Assembly (NCBI GenBank): GCA_964502095.1
Contig: CAZCUF010000002.1
Span: 186,001 to 250,000, forward strand
DNA from: JACPVF01 sp964502095
GTDB lineage: Bacteria; Chloroflexota; Anaerolineae; Anaerolineales; Villigracilaceae
Length of the DNA stretch: 64,000 nt
Direction of reading: 5' to 3'
Under the pieces are notes generated by a model that had not been told where the DNA came from, made no database searches, and saw nothing but the letters and a program-made list of their open reading frames with translations. A program made the position numbers and the translations under genes. Below are positions 32,707 to 40,789 of the stretch, in pieces. Position 1 is the stretch's first letter; each line of letters starts with the position of its first letter.

Positions 32707-34752
32707 ATGAAGAATATTAAGCCAGTCTGGCGTGGCTTGCTCATGTTGGCGATTGGGGCGCTGGTGGGCTATGTCATTGGTGTCGCGCTCGATGCGTTTG
32801 TGATGCAGGCAGTTAATTTCTCCGCTCCGGTAGGTGGGTTGTTTGCTTTATTCGGAGGCGTTGCGCTGTTCTTTTTCGGCGTAGTCGGTTACCGATGGAT
32901 CACCCGCGGCCTGGTCTTTCAGATCGTCGGGACTCTCCTGGGCGCGTTATTTGTTACTGGAATTCGTTTTCTCTTGAAAATGGATGTGACGGGAGCTTTC
33001 TTCTTCACCGAGCCGGCCTGGGTGTTCGGAGGTCTGGTCGGCGCTCTCTCGTTCGTTGTTGGAGTAGGCGCGGTCAGTGATTGGTTTAAATGGGCGAAGG
33101 GCGAGGAAACCCCCGAGCATCATGAAGACCCGCCGGGATGGGAAAAATATTTCAGCGTTTCCCTCGATCATAAGGTGATCGGCGTTCAATATACGATCAC
33201 TTCCCTGTTGTTGATCGCCATCGGCGGAATATTTGCGTTGATCTTCCGCACCGAGCTTGCTGAGTCCGGCCTTCAATTTCTGACCACCACCCTGCATTTG
33301 TTCGACCAGAACGGTTTGCAAATCTACAATACACTGATGAGCCTGCATGGCATGCTGATGATCGTTTCGATCCTGATCGGCATTGCAGGCGTGATGAACT
33401 ATGTGATTCCGCTCCTGCTCGGCGCGCAGGACATGGCCTTCCCTCGTTTGAACGCCTTCTCATTCTGGCTCGCAGTACCGGCCGCAGTACTTCTTCTGGC
33501 CAGTTTGTTCATGGGCGGATTCGATACCGGCTGGACGGGTTATCCTCCGCTTTCCGCGCGCGCCCCGGTGGGTGTGCAGTTCTTCTTCCTGGGCGTGATC
33601 GTGGCAGGCTGGTCTTCTGTTTTGGGCGCTTTGAACGTTCTGGCTACCGTTGTTCGCATGCACGCCAAGGGAATGACATCCTTCCGACTGCCGGTTTTCG
33701 TTTGGTCTGCGGTTGCCACATCCCTCATCTCGTTGACAGCCACCCAGTTGATCGGCCTGTCCTTCCAATTGGTGATGTTCGAGCGTCTGCTCGGGATGGG
33801 TTTCTTCGATCCTATCAAGGGCGGCGACCCCATTCTTTTCCAACATCTGTTCTGGTTCTATTCCCACCCGGCTGTGTATGTATTTGTGCTTCCCGGTTTG
33901 GGCGTCATTTCGGAATTACTGCCCGTGTTCGTGCGAAAACCGTTGTATGGGTATCGCTGGGTGGCGATGTCTTCCCTGGGGATCGCGCTGGTTGGGTTCC
34001 TCGTTTGGGCGCACCATATGTTCGCTTCGGGCATGAACGAATACCTGCGCGTCCCGTTCATGTACAGCACTTTGCTGGTGGCCGTCCCAACGGGCGTGAA
34101 GTTTTTCTCGTGGGTTGCGACGCTGTGGAAGGGCAAGATCGAAACGCCAACGCCCATGCTTTTTGTCATTGGCGGCATCATCGTGTTTTTGTTCGGCGGT
34201 TTGTCCGGCCCGCCGAACGCGACGGTGGCTACTGACCTGCATCTGACCGACACCTATTTCATCGTGGGACATTTTCACGACACGATTTTTGGCGGGTTCG
34301 TCTTCCCGTTCTTTGCGGCCATTTATTATTGGTTCCCCAAAGCTACGGGCCGCCGCATGAATGAACTGCTTGGGAAGATTCATTTCTGGCTGATGACTCC
34401 CTCCTTCCTTGTGCTGACTCTTCTGATGATGCGCGTTGGCCTGATCGGTATGCGCCGCCGCACCGCAGACTATGATGCGAGTCTGCACATCGACGGCTAT
34501 CATCTGGTGATGACGATTTGCGGTTTTCTGATCGCGTTGTCCATTCTGATCTTCCTGATCAACTTCTTCCGCAGTATAAAGGATGGGGAGGTCGCCACCG
34601 GCAACGTCTGGAATTCGCGTTCTCCCGAATGGCAGGTTCCGTCACCCATGCCGGTGCACAATTACGAACATCCATTTGAGGTGGTGGGCGAGCCGTATGA
34701 CTATGGCGCGGTCGGCTCATCGCCGTATGTTAAATTCGTCGATAATGAATAA
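32707..34752 (+). CDS. coxA: Cytochrome c oxidase subunit I, A2 type, with N-terminal membrane extension (CoxA)
   Basis: 681 residues. The first 130 or so form a membrane region of about four helices not part of the usual subunit I; the standard core begins near KYFSVSLDHKVIGVQY. Heme and copper B ligands are visible: HGMLMIVSI, FYSHPAVYVFVLPG (His387), WAHHMF, and HLTDTYFIVGHFHDTIFGG. The core Glu of A1 enzymes is replaced by the YS pair (Tyr385-Ser386) that marks A2 oxidases. The cross-linked Tyr is Tyr391, and the K-channel Lys is in PTGVKFF. It reduces oxygen to water and pumps protons. Confidence 0.95.
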   Translation: MKNIKPVWRGLLMLAIGALVGYVIGVALDAFVMQAVNFSAPVGGLFALFGGVALFFFGVVGYRWITRGLVFQIVGTLLGALFVTGIRFLLKMDVTGAFFFTEPAWVFGGLVGALSFVVGVGAVSDWFKWAKGEETPEHHEDPPGWEKYFSVSLDHKVIGVQYTITSLLLIAIGGIFALIFRTELAESGLQFLTTTLHLFDQNGLQIYNTLMSLHGMLMIVSILIGIAGVMNYVIPLLLGAQDMAFPRLNAFSFWLAVPAAVLLLASLFMGGFDTGWTGYPPLSARAPVGVQFFFLGVIVAGWSSVLGALNVLATVVRMHAKGMTSFRLPVFVWSAVATSLISLTATQLIGLSFQLVMFERLLGMGFFDPIKGGDPILFQHLFWFYSHPAVYVFVLPGLGVISELLPVFVRKPLYGYRWVAMSSLGIALVGFLVWAHHMFASGMNEYLRVPFMYSTLLVAVPTGVKFFSWVATLWKGKIETPTPMLFVIGGIIVFLFGGLSGPPNATVATDLHLTDTYFIVGHFHDTIFGGFVFPFFAAIYYWFPKATGRRMNELLGKIHFWLMTPSFLVLTLLMMRVGLIGMRRRTADYDASLHIDGYHLVMTICGFLIALSILIFLINFFRSIKDGEVATGNVWNSRSPEWQVPSPMPVHNYEHPFEVVGEPYDYGAVGSSPYVKFVDNE

Positions 34753-34770
34753 CGCGGGCAGGATATTCCC

Positions 34771-35562
34771 ATGACTTCTACTTCAATTGCTCAAACCCAC
34801 GATAAGTCCTCGGCTTTGAATCAAGGCCTGGTCATCTTTGTCTATCTGGCCATCCTGACCGGGGTCGAATTCTTCATCGCGCTGACGATGGATAGCGCGC
34901 CCCTATTGGTGACTGTGGCAATCGTGAAGGCTGGCCTGGTGGCCTATTACTATATGCACATTTACCGCCTGGCAAGCGTGGATGTGGTTGGCGACCATCA
35001 CTCTTACGCGTACAAGCTGATCACGAACCGGATCGGGCTGTGGATGTTCCTGCTATCGGACTCCTTTGTGTTCGGCGGCTTGTTGGCCTCGCGTATCTAT
35101 CTGCTGGGACTCACCCGTCCACATTTGAACCAGCTTCTCGGTCTGGGTGTGACCGTGGTACTGCTTATTTCGTCACTCTTCATGAATCGAGCCGAAACTT
35201 CGATGGAGCACGGTGACCGCAGAGGCTTCATCGTCAATACGATTGTCACGATCTTTCTGGGCCTGGCCTTTTTACTCGGCGTGGTGGCCGTCGAATGGCC
35301 GACGGCGATCAGCGAAGGCGTTACGCCCTCCTCTGGAGCGGGCGGCGCAATCTTCTTTATGATGACCGGCATGCATGCCTTTCATGTACTCACAGGCGTT
35401 CTGTTCCTGCTCATAGTTTTGCGGAACGCGCGGCATGGCTTATATTCTGCCGAGAAACATTGGGCAGTGGAAGCCTCCACGGTGTACTGGCACTTTGTGG
35501 ATCTGGTTTGGGTCTTTTTCTATCCGGCGCTCTACCTGATCGGTAAGGTGATCGGCGGTTGA
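34771..35562 (+). CDS. Cytochrome c oxidase subunit IV-III fusion
   Basis: 263 residues. About residues 1-75 match the small subunit IV family (VEFFIALTM...VAIVKAGLVAYYYMHI), and from about residue 85 a five-helix subunit III follows (RIGLWMFLLSDSFVFGGLLAS, then MHAFHVLTGVLFLLIVLR and VYWHFVDLVWVFFYPALYLI). Subunits III and IV are usually separate genes. The order IV then III in one chain, right after coxA, supports a natural fusion. Subunit III stabilises the proton pathway of subunit I. Confidence 0.88.
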   Translation: MTSTSIAQTHDKSSALNQGLVIFVYLAILTGVEFFIALTMDSAPLLVTVAIVKAGLVAYYYMHIYRLASVDVVGDHHSYAYKLITNRIGLWMFLLSDSFVFGGLLASRIYLLGLTRPHLNQLLGLGVTVVLLISSLFMNRAETSMEHGDRRGFIVNTIVTIFLGLAFLLGVVAVEWPTAISEGVTPSSGAGGAIFFMMTGMHAFHVLTGVLFLLIVLRNARHGLYSAEKHWAVEASTVYWHFVDLVWVFFYPALYLIGKVIGG

Positions 35563-35590
35563 TTTTATTGATGGAAGAGAATGTATAATT

Positions 35591-35624
35591 TTCGGGGCGG
35601 CCAGAATAAGATGGCCGCCCCGAA
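35591..35624 (+). promoter_or_regulatory. Perfect 13-bp hairpin in front of the SCO1 gene
   Basis: TTCGGGGCGGCCA (35591-35603) pairs with 35612-35624 over an 8-nt loop. A TATAAT box lies just upstream (35584-35589), so the hairpin would sit at the very 5' end of a transcript starting here. There is no T tract on the plus strand, so it is not a plain terminator. Confidence 0.55.
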
Positions 35625-35642
35625 TTGCGGAGGCACAGAAAA

Positions 35643-36242
35643 ATGGATCGCAAGGTTGTTTGGGTTGGGCTTGCGTCCCTGGCGCTCATTGCTTTAGCTG
35701 TTCTGGCGACTATTTTATGGAGACGGCCGCCTCAATTTCATGGGACGACGTATGACCCGCTGATTCCCGCGCCGGGGTTCGCGTTAAAGGAAGCCGATGG
35801 GGGCGAATATCGTTTGAGCGCTCAAAAGGGCAAGGTTGTTGTTTTATATTTTGGATATACTTATTGTCCGGATATTTGCCCAACAACGCTGGCCACTTTG
35901 AAGCAGGTTAGAACCAACCTGGGTTCCAATGCCGATGAAATGGAAGTGGTTTTTGTGACCGTTGACCCGGCTCGCGACACTCCGGAGACGACTCAGCGAT
36001 ATGTGGCCCAGTTCGACCCGTCATTTATCGGCTTATCGGGCTCCGAATCGGACTTGCAACCGATCTGGACTGCGTATGGAATCTTCCGCGAGCTCGAGCC
36101 CAAGGATGTTAGCGGCAATTACGTTGTCTCGCATACAGCCCGTCTGCTGGTCATTGATCGCCAGGGAAATTTGCATGTTACGTTTCCATACGGCGAAGAA
36201 TGGCAGGACATCCTGAACGACATCGAGATTCTCATCAAATAG
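35643..36242 (+). CDS. SCO1/SenC copper chaperone for cytochrome oxidase
   Basis: 199 residues from the ATG at 35643 with GGAGG 9 nt upstream. An N-terminal membrane anchor (about 5-24) precedes a thioredoxin-like domain. The copper site is complete: YCPDICPTT (CxxxC) and the late VVSHTARLLVID His. SCO proteins deliver copper to, or keep reduced, the copper A site of subunit II, in agreement with the neighbours. Confidence 0.93.
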   Translation: MDRKVVWVGLASLALIALAVLATILWRRPPQFHGTTYDPLIPAPGFALKEADGGEYRLSAQKGKVVVLYFGYTYCPDICPTTLATLKQVRTNLGSNADEMEVVFVTVDPARDTPETTQRYVAQFDPSFIGLSGSESDLQPIWTAYGIFRELEPKDVSGNYVVSHTARLLVIDRQGNLHVTFPYGEEWQDILNDIEILIK

Positions 36243-36256
36243 TCTGGAGATAAAGC

Positions 36257-36688
36257 ATGCGTTGGAGAAGCGCTTTGGGAGTGTTGGGGGCATTGATTTT
36301 GATGGCGGCTTGCCAGCCCAGGCCCAATGTGTTGGAAGTTCGCAACGCCTGGACGCGCCCGAGTCTTGCAGGGCAGACCGCGGCGGTTTACTTTGTGATC
36401 GCAAACGGTACGTCTCAAAATGACGTATTGCTCTCGGCGAATGTGGAAGTTGCCCAGAGCGCCGAGTTTCATATGTCGATGAATGAGGGGAACGATGTGA
36501 TGACCATGGCGCCGCTCAAGGAAGTGCCAATACCTGCCGGCCGGAATGTGGAGTTTGCGCCCGGCGGCTATCATGTGATGCTGGTGAATTTGTCCAAGCC
36601 GTTGCAGGCCGGGGATACGTTCCCAATTCAATTGACCTTTCAAAATGCGGGCGCACTTCAGGTGCAGGTCGTTGTGAAGGAGCAATAA
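36257..36688 (+). CDS. Periplasmic copper chaperone PCu(A)C
   Basis: 143 residues. A lipoprotein-like signal ends LMAACQP (Cys19). The cupredoxin-like domain has the copper ligands of PCu(A)C: EFHMSM (His and Met) and DVMTMAPL, then FAPGGYHVMLV. This family carries copper(I) to SCO and subunit II. It begins 15 bp after the SCO gene. Confidence 0.9.
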   Translation: MRWRSALGVLGALILMAACQPRPNVLEVRNAWTRPSLAGQTAAVYFVIANGTSQNDVLLSANVEVAQSAEFHMSMNEGNDVMTMAPLKEVPIPAGRNVEFAPGGYHVMLVNLSKPLQAGDTFPIQLTFQNAGALQVQVVVKEQ

Positions 36689-36689
36689 A

Positions 36690-37187
36690 TTGAGTTTCCG
36701 CATGATCGTTCAACGCGTTTTGATTTCCATGGGGCTTGGCTTGTTGCTCGGCTTGTTTCTGAGCGAGATCACCTTCGTCTTTATTCGCGAAACTGCCCGT
36801 CCGCCGAAATCCATCGAACTGGTGATTCCCGCCGGAACTGCCGCGGCGGTGGCGCAGGGGAAACAGCCCCCGGCCTTGCCGGAGTCCATGAATTTTGTGC
36901 AGGGCGATACCCTGATCGTAAAAAACGAAGATTCGGTGAATCACCAGTTGGGGCCGTTATGGATTCCGCCGGGCACCTCAGCCAGTTTACGGTTGGGCAC
37001 GGTTGAGAACTTCGCCTATGAATGTACCTTCCAGCCGCGTAAGTATTTTGGAATCAATGTCTATGAGCCGCTGACGCCCCAAATCCGCCTCGAAGGGATT
37101 CTGGAAGCGGGCGTCCCTGTGGGATTTCTGTTTTCGGTGTATAGTATTTTGATCCTGCCCAAGAAGACAAAAGCCGCGGCCTCATAA
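36690..37187 (+). CDS. Cupredoxin-like membrane protein with incomplete copper site
   Basis: 165 residues with a transmembrane helix at each end (about 8-32 and 138-158) and a beta domain between. The middle looks like a cupredoxin (FVQGDTLIVKNEDSVNHQLGPLWIPPG, then NFAYECTFQPRKYFGINVY): the first His and the Cys of a type 1 site are in place but the following His and Met are not. It might bind copper differently or none. The TTG start follows the PCu(A)C stop directly and the stop adjoins SURF1, so it belongs to the oxidase assembly operon. Confidence 0.7.
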   Translation: MSFRMIVQRVLISMGLGLLLGLFLSEITFVFIRETARPPKSIELVIPAGTAAAVAQGKQPPALPESMNFVQGDTLIVKNEDSVNHQLGPLWIPPGTSASLRLGTVENFAYECTFQPRKYFGINVYEPLTPQIRLEGILEAGVPVGFLFSVYSILILPKKTKAAAS

Positions 37188-37946
37188 ATGGAAATTAAGC
37201 GATCATTCAGCCTCATGTTTTCCCGCCGCTGGCTGGTAACGACTCTGATCGTGCTGGCTGTTTGTGCCGTATTGATCCGGCTTGGATTTTGGCAATTATC
37301 CCGTCTTCAGCAAAGACTCGCTTTCAATGCCCGTTTCGCGGCAACCCGCGCCATGTCTCTTTTGGACTTGAACTCGGTTTTGCCTGCGAACCTGACCGAA
37401 ATGGAATATCGTAATGCAACGGTTACAGGTATGTACGATTTCGAGCATCAGGTTGCACTGCGCAACCAATATAACGATCAGAATCAATTTGGATACGCAT
37501 TGTTCACGCCGCTCATGCTCGATAGCGGCTCCGCCGTACTGGTGGAGCGCGGTTGGATTCCCGCTGACGGCAACTCTGCTCCCGCAGATTGGCGTCAATA
37601 TGATCGTCCCGGCAAAGTTACGTTGAACGGAGTCCTGCGCCTCGGTCGGGCCGCGCCCGAAATTGGCGGGATTCCGAATCCAACGCTGACTCCCGGGCAG
37701 GCTCGGCTCGATTTTTGGTATCTAATCGATTTGGATCGAATCGCAAAACAGCTTCCTTATCCGCTATTGCCGGTCTATCTTCAGTTGAATGCCGATTCAG
37801 CCTCCGATCAGCCGCCGGTTCCTTATCCGCTGGTCATGGATATAAGCAATGGGCCGCATCTCGGATACGCGATCCAATGGTTTGCTTTTTCGGCCATATT
37901 GTTTTTTGGTTATTCGTTGTATTATCTCAGAAGGCAGGAACGATGA
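37188..37946 (+). CDS. SURF1-family oxidase assembly protein
   Basis: 252 residues with a transmembrane helix at each end (about 14-34 and 225-245) and a periplasmic domain. Family motifs: LGFWQLSRLQQRLAFN just after the first helix, EMEYRNATVTGMYDFEHQVALRN, and VLVERGWIPAD. SURF1 helps put heme A into subunit I. Its last codon overlaps the next start (ATGA). Confidence 0.92.
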   Translation: MEIKRSFSLMFSRRWLVTTLIVLAVCAVLIRLGFWQLSRLQQRLAFNARFAATRAMSLLDLNSVLPANLTEMEYRNATVTGMYDFEHQVALRNQYNDQNQFGYALFTPLMLDSGSAVLVERGWIPADGNSAPADWRQYDRPGKVTLNGVLRLGRAAPEIGGIPNPTLTPGQARLDFWYLIDLDRIAKQLPYPLLPVYLQLNADSASDQPPVPYPLVMDISNGPHLGYAIQWFAFSAILFFGYSLYYLRRQER

Positions 37947-39259
37947 AATATTCCCTTTCTTCCCCAATGGCCCGTCTCGCCCTATCTTTACTGGTTGTTG
38001 TTTTGGCGCTTACAGTGGTCGGGCGTTTATCGCTTCTGGCCAATGCCAGCGCCTATTGCGCCACCTGGCCGTTGTGCATTCCGACTGCGCCGGCAGGCTG
38101 GCTGCAAATTTTCCATCGTTTATTGGCGGCGGTCACTGCGGCGCTCATGATTTGGATTTTACGCAAAGCCTGGCGCGAACAGCATGAAGACCGGTTGTTT
38201 CTTCCGCTTGTGACGATCACCGCTGTCTTGATCTTCGGTCAGGCCCTGGTCGGTGCAGTGGAAGTCACCCTCGGGTTTCCGTTTCATTTGATTGTCTTGC
38301 ACGACCTCACGTCGATTGGATTGTGGATTTCCCTGCTCTCCACGACTTATGTTTCCGGCACGCTCTTATCGGACCGTGGCCCGGCTCCCGTTTTCGATCG
38401 GCGTCAGCGCCTCAAGGATTTCTTCGCCCTCACCAAGCCGCTTATTGTCGGCCTTCTGTTGATTACCACCTACGCGGGCCTGGTTGCCGGAGGCAAGGCC
38501 TGGCCTTCCCTGTCGCTCACGTTTTGGACCCTGCTGGGCGGCGCGATGGCCGCTGGCGGGGCCTCGGCTCTGAATCAATATATCGACCGCGACCTGGACA
38601 AGAATATGCAACGCACTTCCTGGCGGCCTTTGGCCTCCCAGCGGCTGACAGCCGCGGAGGGTCTGGCGTTTGGCCTGTCGCTATGCGTGGCAAGCTATTA
38701 TATTTTGGCGAGCTTTGTAAATTTGCTGGCCGCGATCCTGTCGCTGGCGGGCATCTTTTATTACGTTCTGTTTTATAGCGTGCTGTTAAAGAGAGTGACG
38801 GTTCAAAACATTGTGATTGGCGGAGGAGCAGGGGCAATCCCGCCGATGGTCGGTTGGGCCGCGGCGACCGGGCATTTAAGCCTGGCCGCGTGGATTCTGT
38901 TTGTGATCGTCTTTATGTGGACTCCGCCGCATTTTTGGGCGCTGGCCATTGTCCGCAAAAAAGATTACGAGCGGGCCGGTGTACCCATGTTGCCAGTGGT
39001 GCGCGGCGAAGAGGAAACTCGCAGGCAAATCCTAATCTACACGTTGATTCTGGTGGCGATCACTTTGTTGCTTCCCATCTTGAAGCTGGCGGGTGTGATC
39101 TATCTGGTTTCTGCGGTAGTGTTGGGTCTGGCCTTGATCTACGCCGCGTGGCGGGTATGGCGCACGCCGGGCAACAAAGTGGCATGGACGATGTACCGCT
39201 GGTCCAGCATGTATCTGGCGTTTATCTTTCTAGCGTTGATGCTGGACGCGGTATTGTAG
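37943..39259 (+). CDS. ctaB: Half-CtaA / CtaB fusion: heme A synthase-like domain plus protoheme IX farnesyltransferase
   Basis: 438 residues from the ATG overlapping the SURF1 stop. About residues 1-140 form one four-helix CtaA-like bundle with the cysteine pair CATWPLC and two His (FHRLLAA, LHDLTS), half of a normal eight-helix heme A synthase. From about 155 the chain is a complete heme O synthase of the UbiA fold, with NQYIDRDLDKNMQRTSWRPL (about 208-227) and WTPPHFWALAI, which adds the farnesyl tail to heme B. Whether the half bundle is active, perhaps as a dimer, is unknown. Confidence 0.88.
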   Translation: MKYSLSSPMARLALSLLVVVLALTVVGRLSLLANASAYCATWPLCIPTAPAGWLQIFHRLLAAVTAALMIWILRKAWREQHEDRLFLPLVTITAVLIFGQALVGAVEVTLGFPFHLIVLHDLTSIGLWISLLSTTYVSGTLLSDRGPAPVFDRRQRLKDFFALTKPLIVGLLLITTYAGLVAGGKAWPSLSLTFWTLLGGAMAAGGASALNQYIDRDLDKNMQRTSWRPLASQRLTAAEGLAFGLSLCVASYYILASFVNLLAAILSLAGIFYYVLFYSVLLKRVTVQNIVIGGGAGAIPPMVGWAAATGHLSLAAWILFVIVFMWTPPHFWALAIVRKKDYERAGVPMLPVVRGEEETRRQILIYTLILVAITLLLPILKLAGVIYLVSAVVLGLALIYAAWRVWRTPGNKVAWTMYRWSSMYLAFIFLALMLDAVL

Positions 39260-40756
39260 TTATTTTCTTATAACAACTGCAGTTCCGTCCTCGTAAAGGA
39301 CTCTCCAGCGTTGGTCGAGAACAAGGGCCTTTGCCAGCGGTGAGCCGGGTTCGATGACTGCCCATTCAATATTGTATTTCTTTAATAGGTTTTCCCATCC
39401 ATTGCCAGTCGTCAGAATGGTCTCATACTCTTTTGTAGCCTCGCCCGTCACATCGGCAACGCTGTCTATAAAGGTTTTTTGCGGATAGAGTTTCAGTTCA
39501 AGATAGCCGCCCCAGTTTAGATCGTTGAACATGTTGCCTGGCTGTGGATTCGACTTCAGCCAGTTCACCGCTTCAACCGGGAAAGTCTGCGGGTCGAATT
39601 GATAAAGAACTTTTGAGACGGGGGAAAGAAGCGTTAACGCTCCTAAAAGTACGGTGATGAGAAGCGGATACGCTGTCCCTGTAATTTTCTCTTCAACGAT
39701 TGATAGGGTGGTTTCGAGTCTGTTCAGCATAGGGATGTTGCGGGAGCTTACGAACGCCTCAGCCAGAACGAAAGGCGCGGCGATCCCGTAAAGCTGGACA
39801 TTGCGGAACGACATCAGACTCATGGCAGTGAAGCCCGCCAGCAGAAGGGATTGTCCGCTGGAGAATTTATTCCGTTTGACTGCCAGCAGAAAGATCGAAA
39901 AGATGATCAGCAGAAGAAGTACGCGCAGTTCGGGCAATTGGAAGTTTGGCGGATTCGCCTCCAGCATGCGGGACATCAAATATTGATTGTTGACGAATCC
40001 CAGAATGCTGAACCACGAATCTGCCAACCCCGGGTTTAGGATACTGCCAAGTATGGACAGTGCCAGCGCCAGCCAGAGCTTTTTGCCTGTGGCTGGCGCG
40101 CCTTCTTTGTGGAAGAGATGATCTGCCGTCCAGCCGACGGCAAAGGCCAACAAAACGAGAACACCCGCAATGAATAAACCGTGAAAGTTGCTCCACAGAA
40201 TCATTAGGATTGGAAAACGCCAGATGGAGATGTTCTCGCCTCGGCGCAAACGATCCGACCAAATAAGCCAGACTGCCAGAAACGCCATTGAGAATAAATG
40301 CGGGCGGATCGCCCAGTTGAGCGAAGTGACGGCGGCTCCCCATGCGACGATGAAGAGGGTTGGGAGCCGCAGGGAATACCGCGCGGCCAGGTGGCGATAG
40401 AGAAGGAAGAAGGTGGAAGCAAGAAGCAGTGCGGCGAGAAGGACTAATCCCGATAGCCCCGCCGCGTTATAGACAAGACGATAGAGTACCTGCGAGAGCC
40501 ATTCGTGCGAAACATATGGCCGATTTTCGTAAGGATAAATGAGAGGTTCTGTCGGTGGAATGCGGTGCGTTGAAAGGATGATCCCGCCGAAGGTTAAATG
40601 ACGCGGCAGGTCGCCGTCCAGGTTGATCATGCGTCCGCCGAGCGCCAGCGCACTGACGAAGATCGCGAAGAACAGGATATCGTGCAGTTGCGGTAGAAAC
40701 CGGAGAATGGGGCTGGGCGCTTGCGAGTTTGAAACGGTGGAAGAATTGGCCTTCAT
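39260..40756 (-). CDS. Polytopic membrane protein, GT-C glycosyltransferase-like
   Basis: 498 residues with about ten transmembrane helices and a C-terminal soluble tail of about 100 residues (EAVNWLKSNPQPGNMFNDLNWGGYLEL...). An acidic patch in the first external loop (MINLDGDLPRHLTF, then EPLIYPYENRPYVSHEWLSQVLY) is like that of GT-C lipid-linked sugar transferases. No named family can be fixed. Its stop abuts the ctaB stop with no gap, on the opposite strand. It is 33 bp downstream of a second GT-C-like gene. Confidence 0.75.
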   Translation of the reverse strand: MKANSSTVSNSQAPSPILRFLPQLHDILFFAIFVSALALGGRMINLDGDLPRHLTFGGIILSTHRIPPTEPLIYPYENRPYVSHEWLSQVLYRLVYNAAGLSGLVLLAALLLASTFFLLYRHLAARYSLRLPTLFIVAWGAAVTSLNWAIRPHLFSMAFLAVWLIWSDRLRRGENISIWRFPILMILWSNFHGLFIAGVLVLLAFAVGWTADHLFHKEGAPATGKKLWLALALSILGSILNPGLADSWFSILGFVNNQYLMSRMLEANPPNFQLPELRVLLLLIIFSIFLLAVKRNKFSSGQSLLLAGFTAMSLMSFRNVQLYGIAAPFVLAEAFVSSRNIPMLNRLETTLSIVEEKITGTAYPLLITVLLGALTLLSPVSKVLYQFDPQTFPVEAVNWLKSNPQPGNMFNDLNWGGYLELKLYPQKTFIDSVADVTGEATKEYETILTTGNGWENLLKKYNIEWAVIEPGSPLAKALVLDQRWRVLYEDGTAVVIRK

Positions 40757-40789
40757 GTCTGCAACTCGAATTTTAACATGGCTGAAACA

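Noticed and set aside
35591..35624. Plain intrinsic terminator after the oxidase subunit genes
   Set aside because: No T tract follows on the plus strand, and a -10 box just before it suggests a leader element instead.
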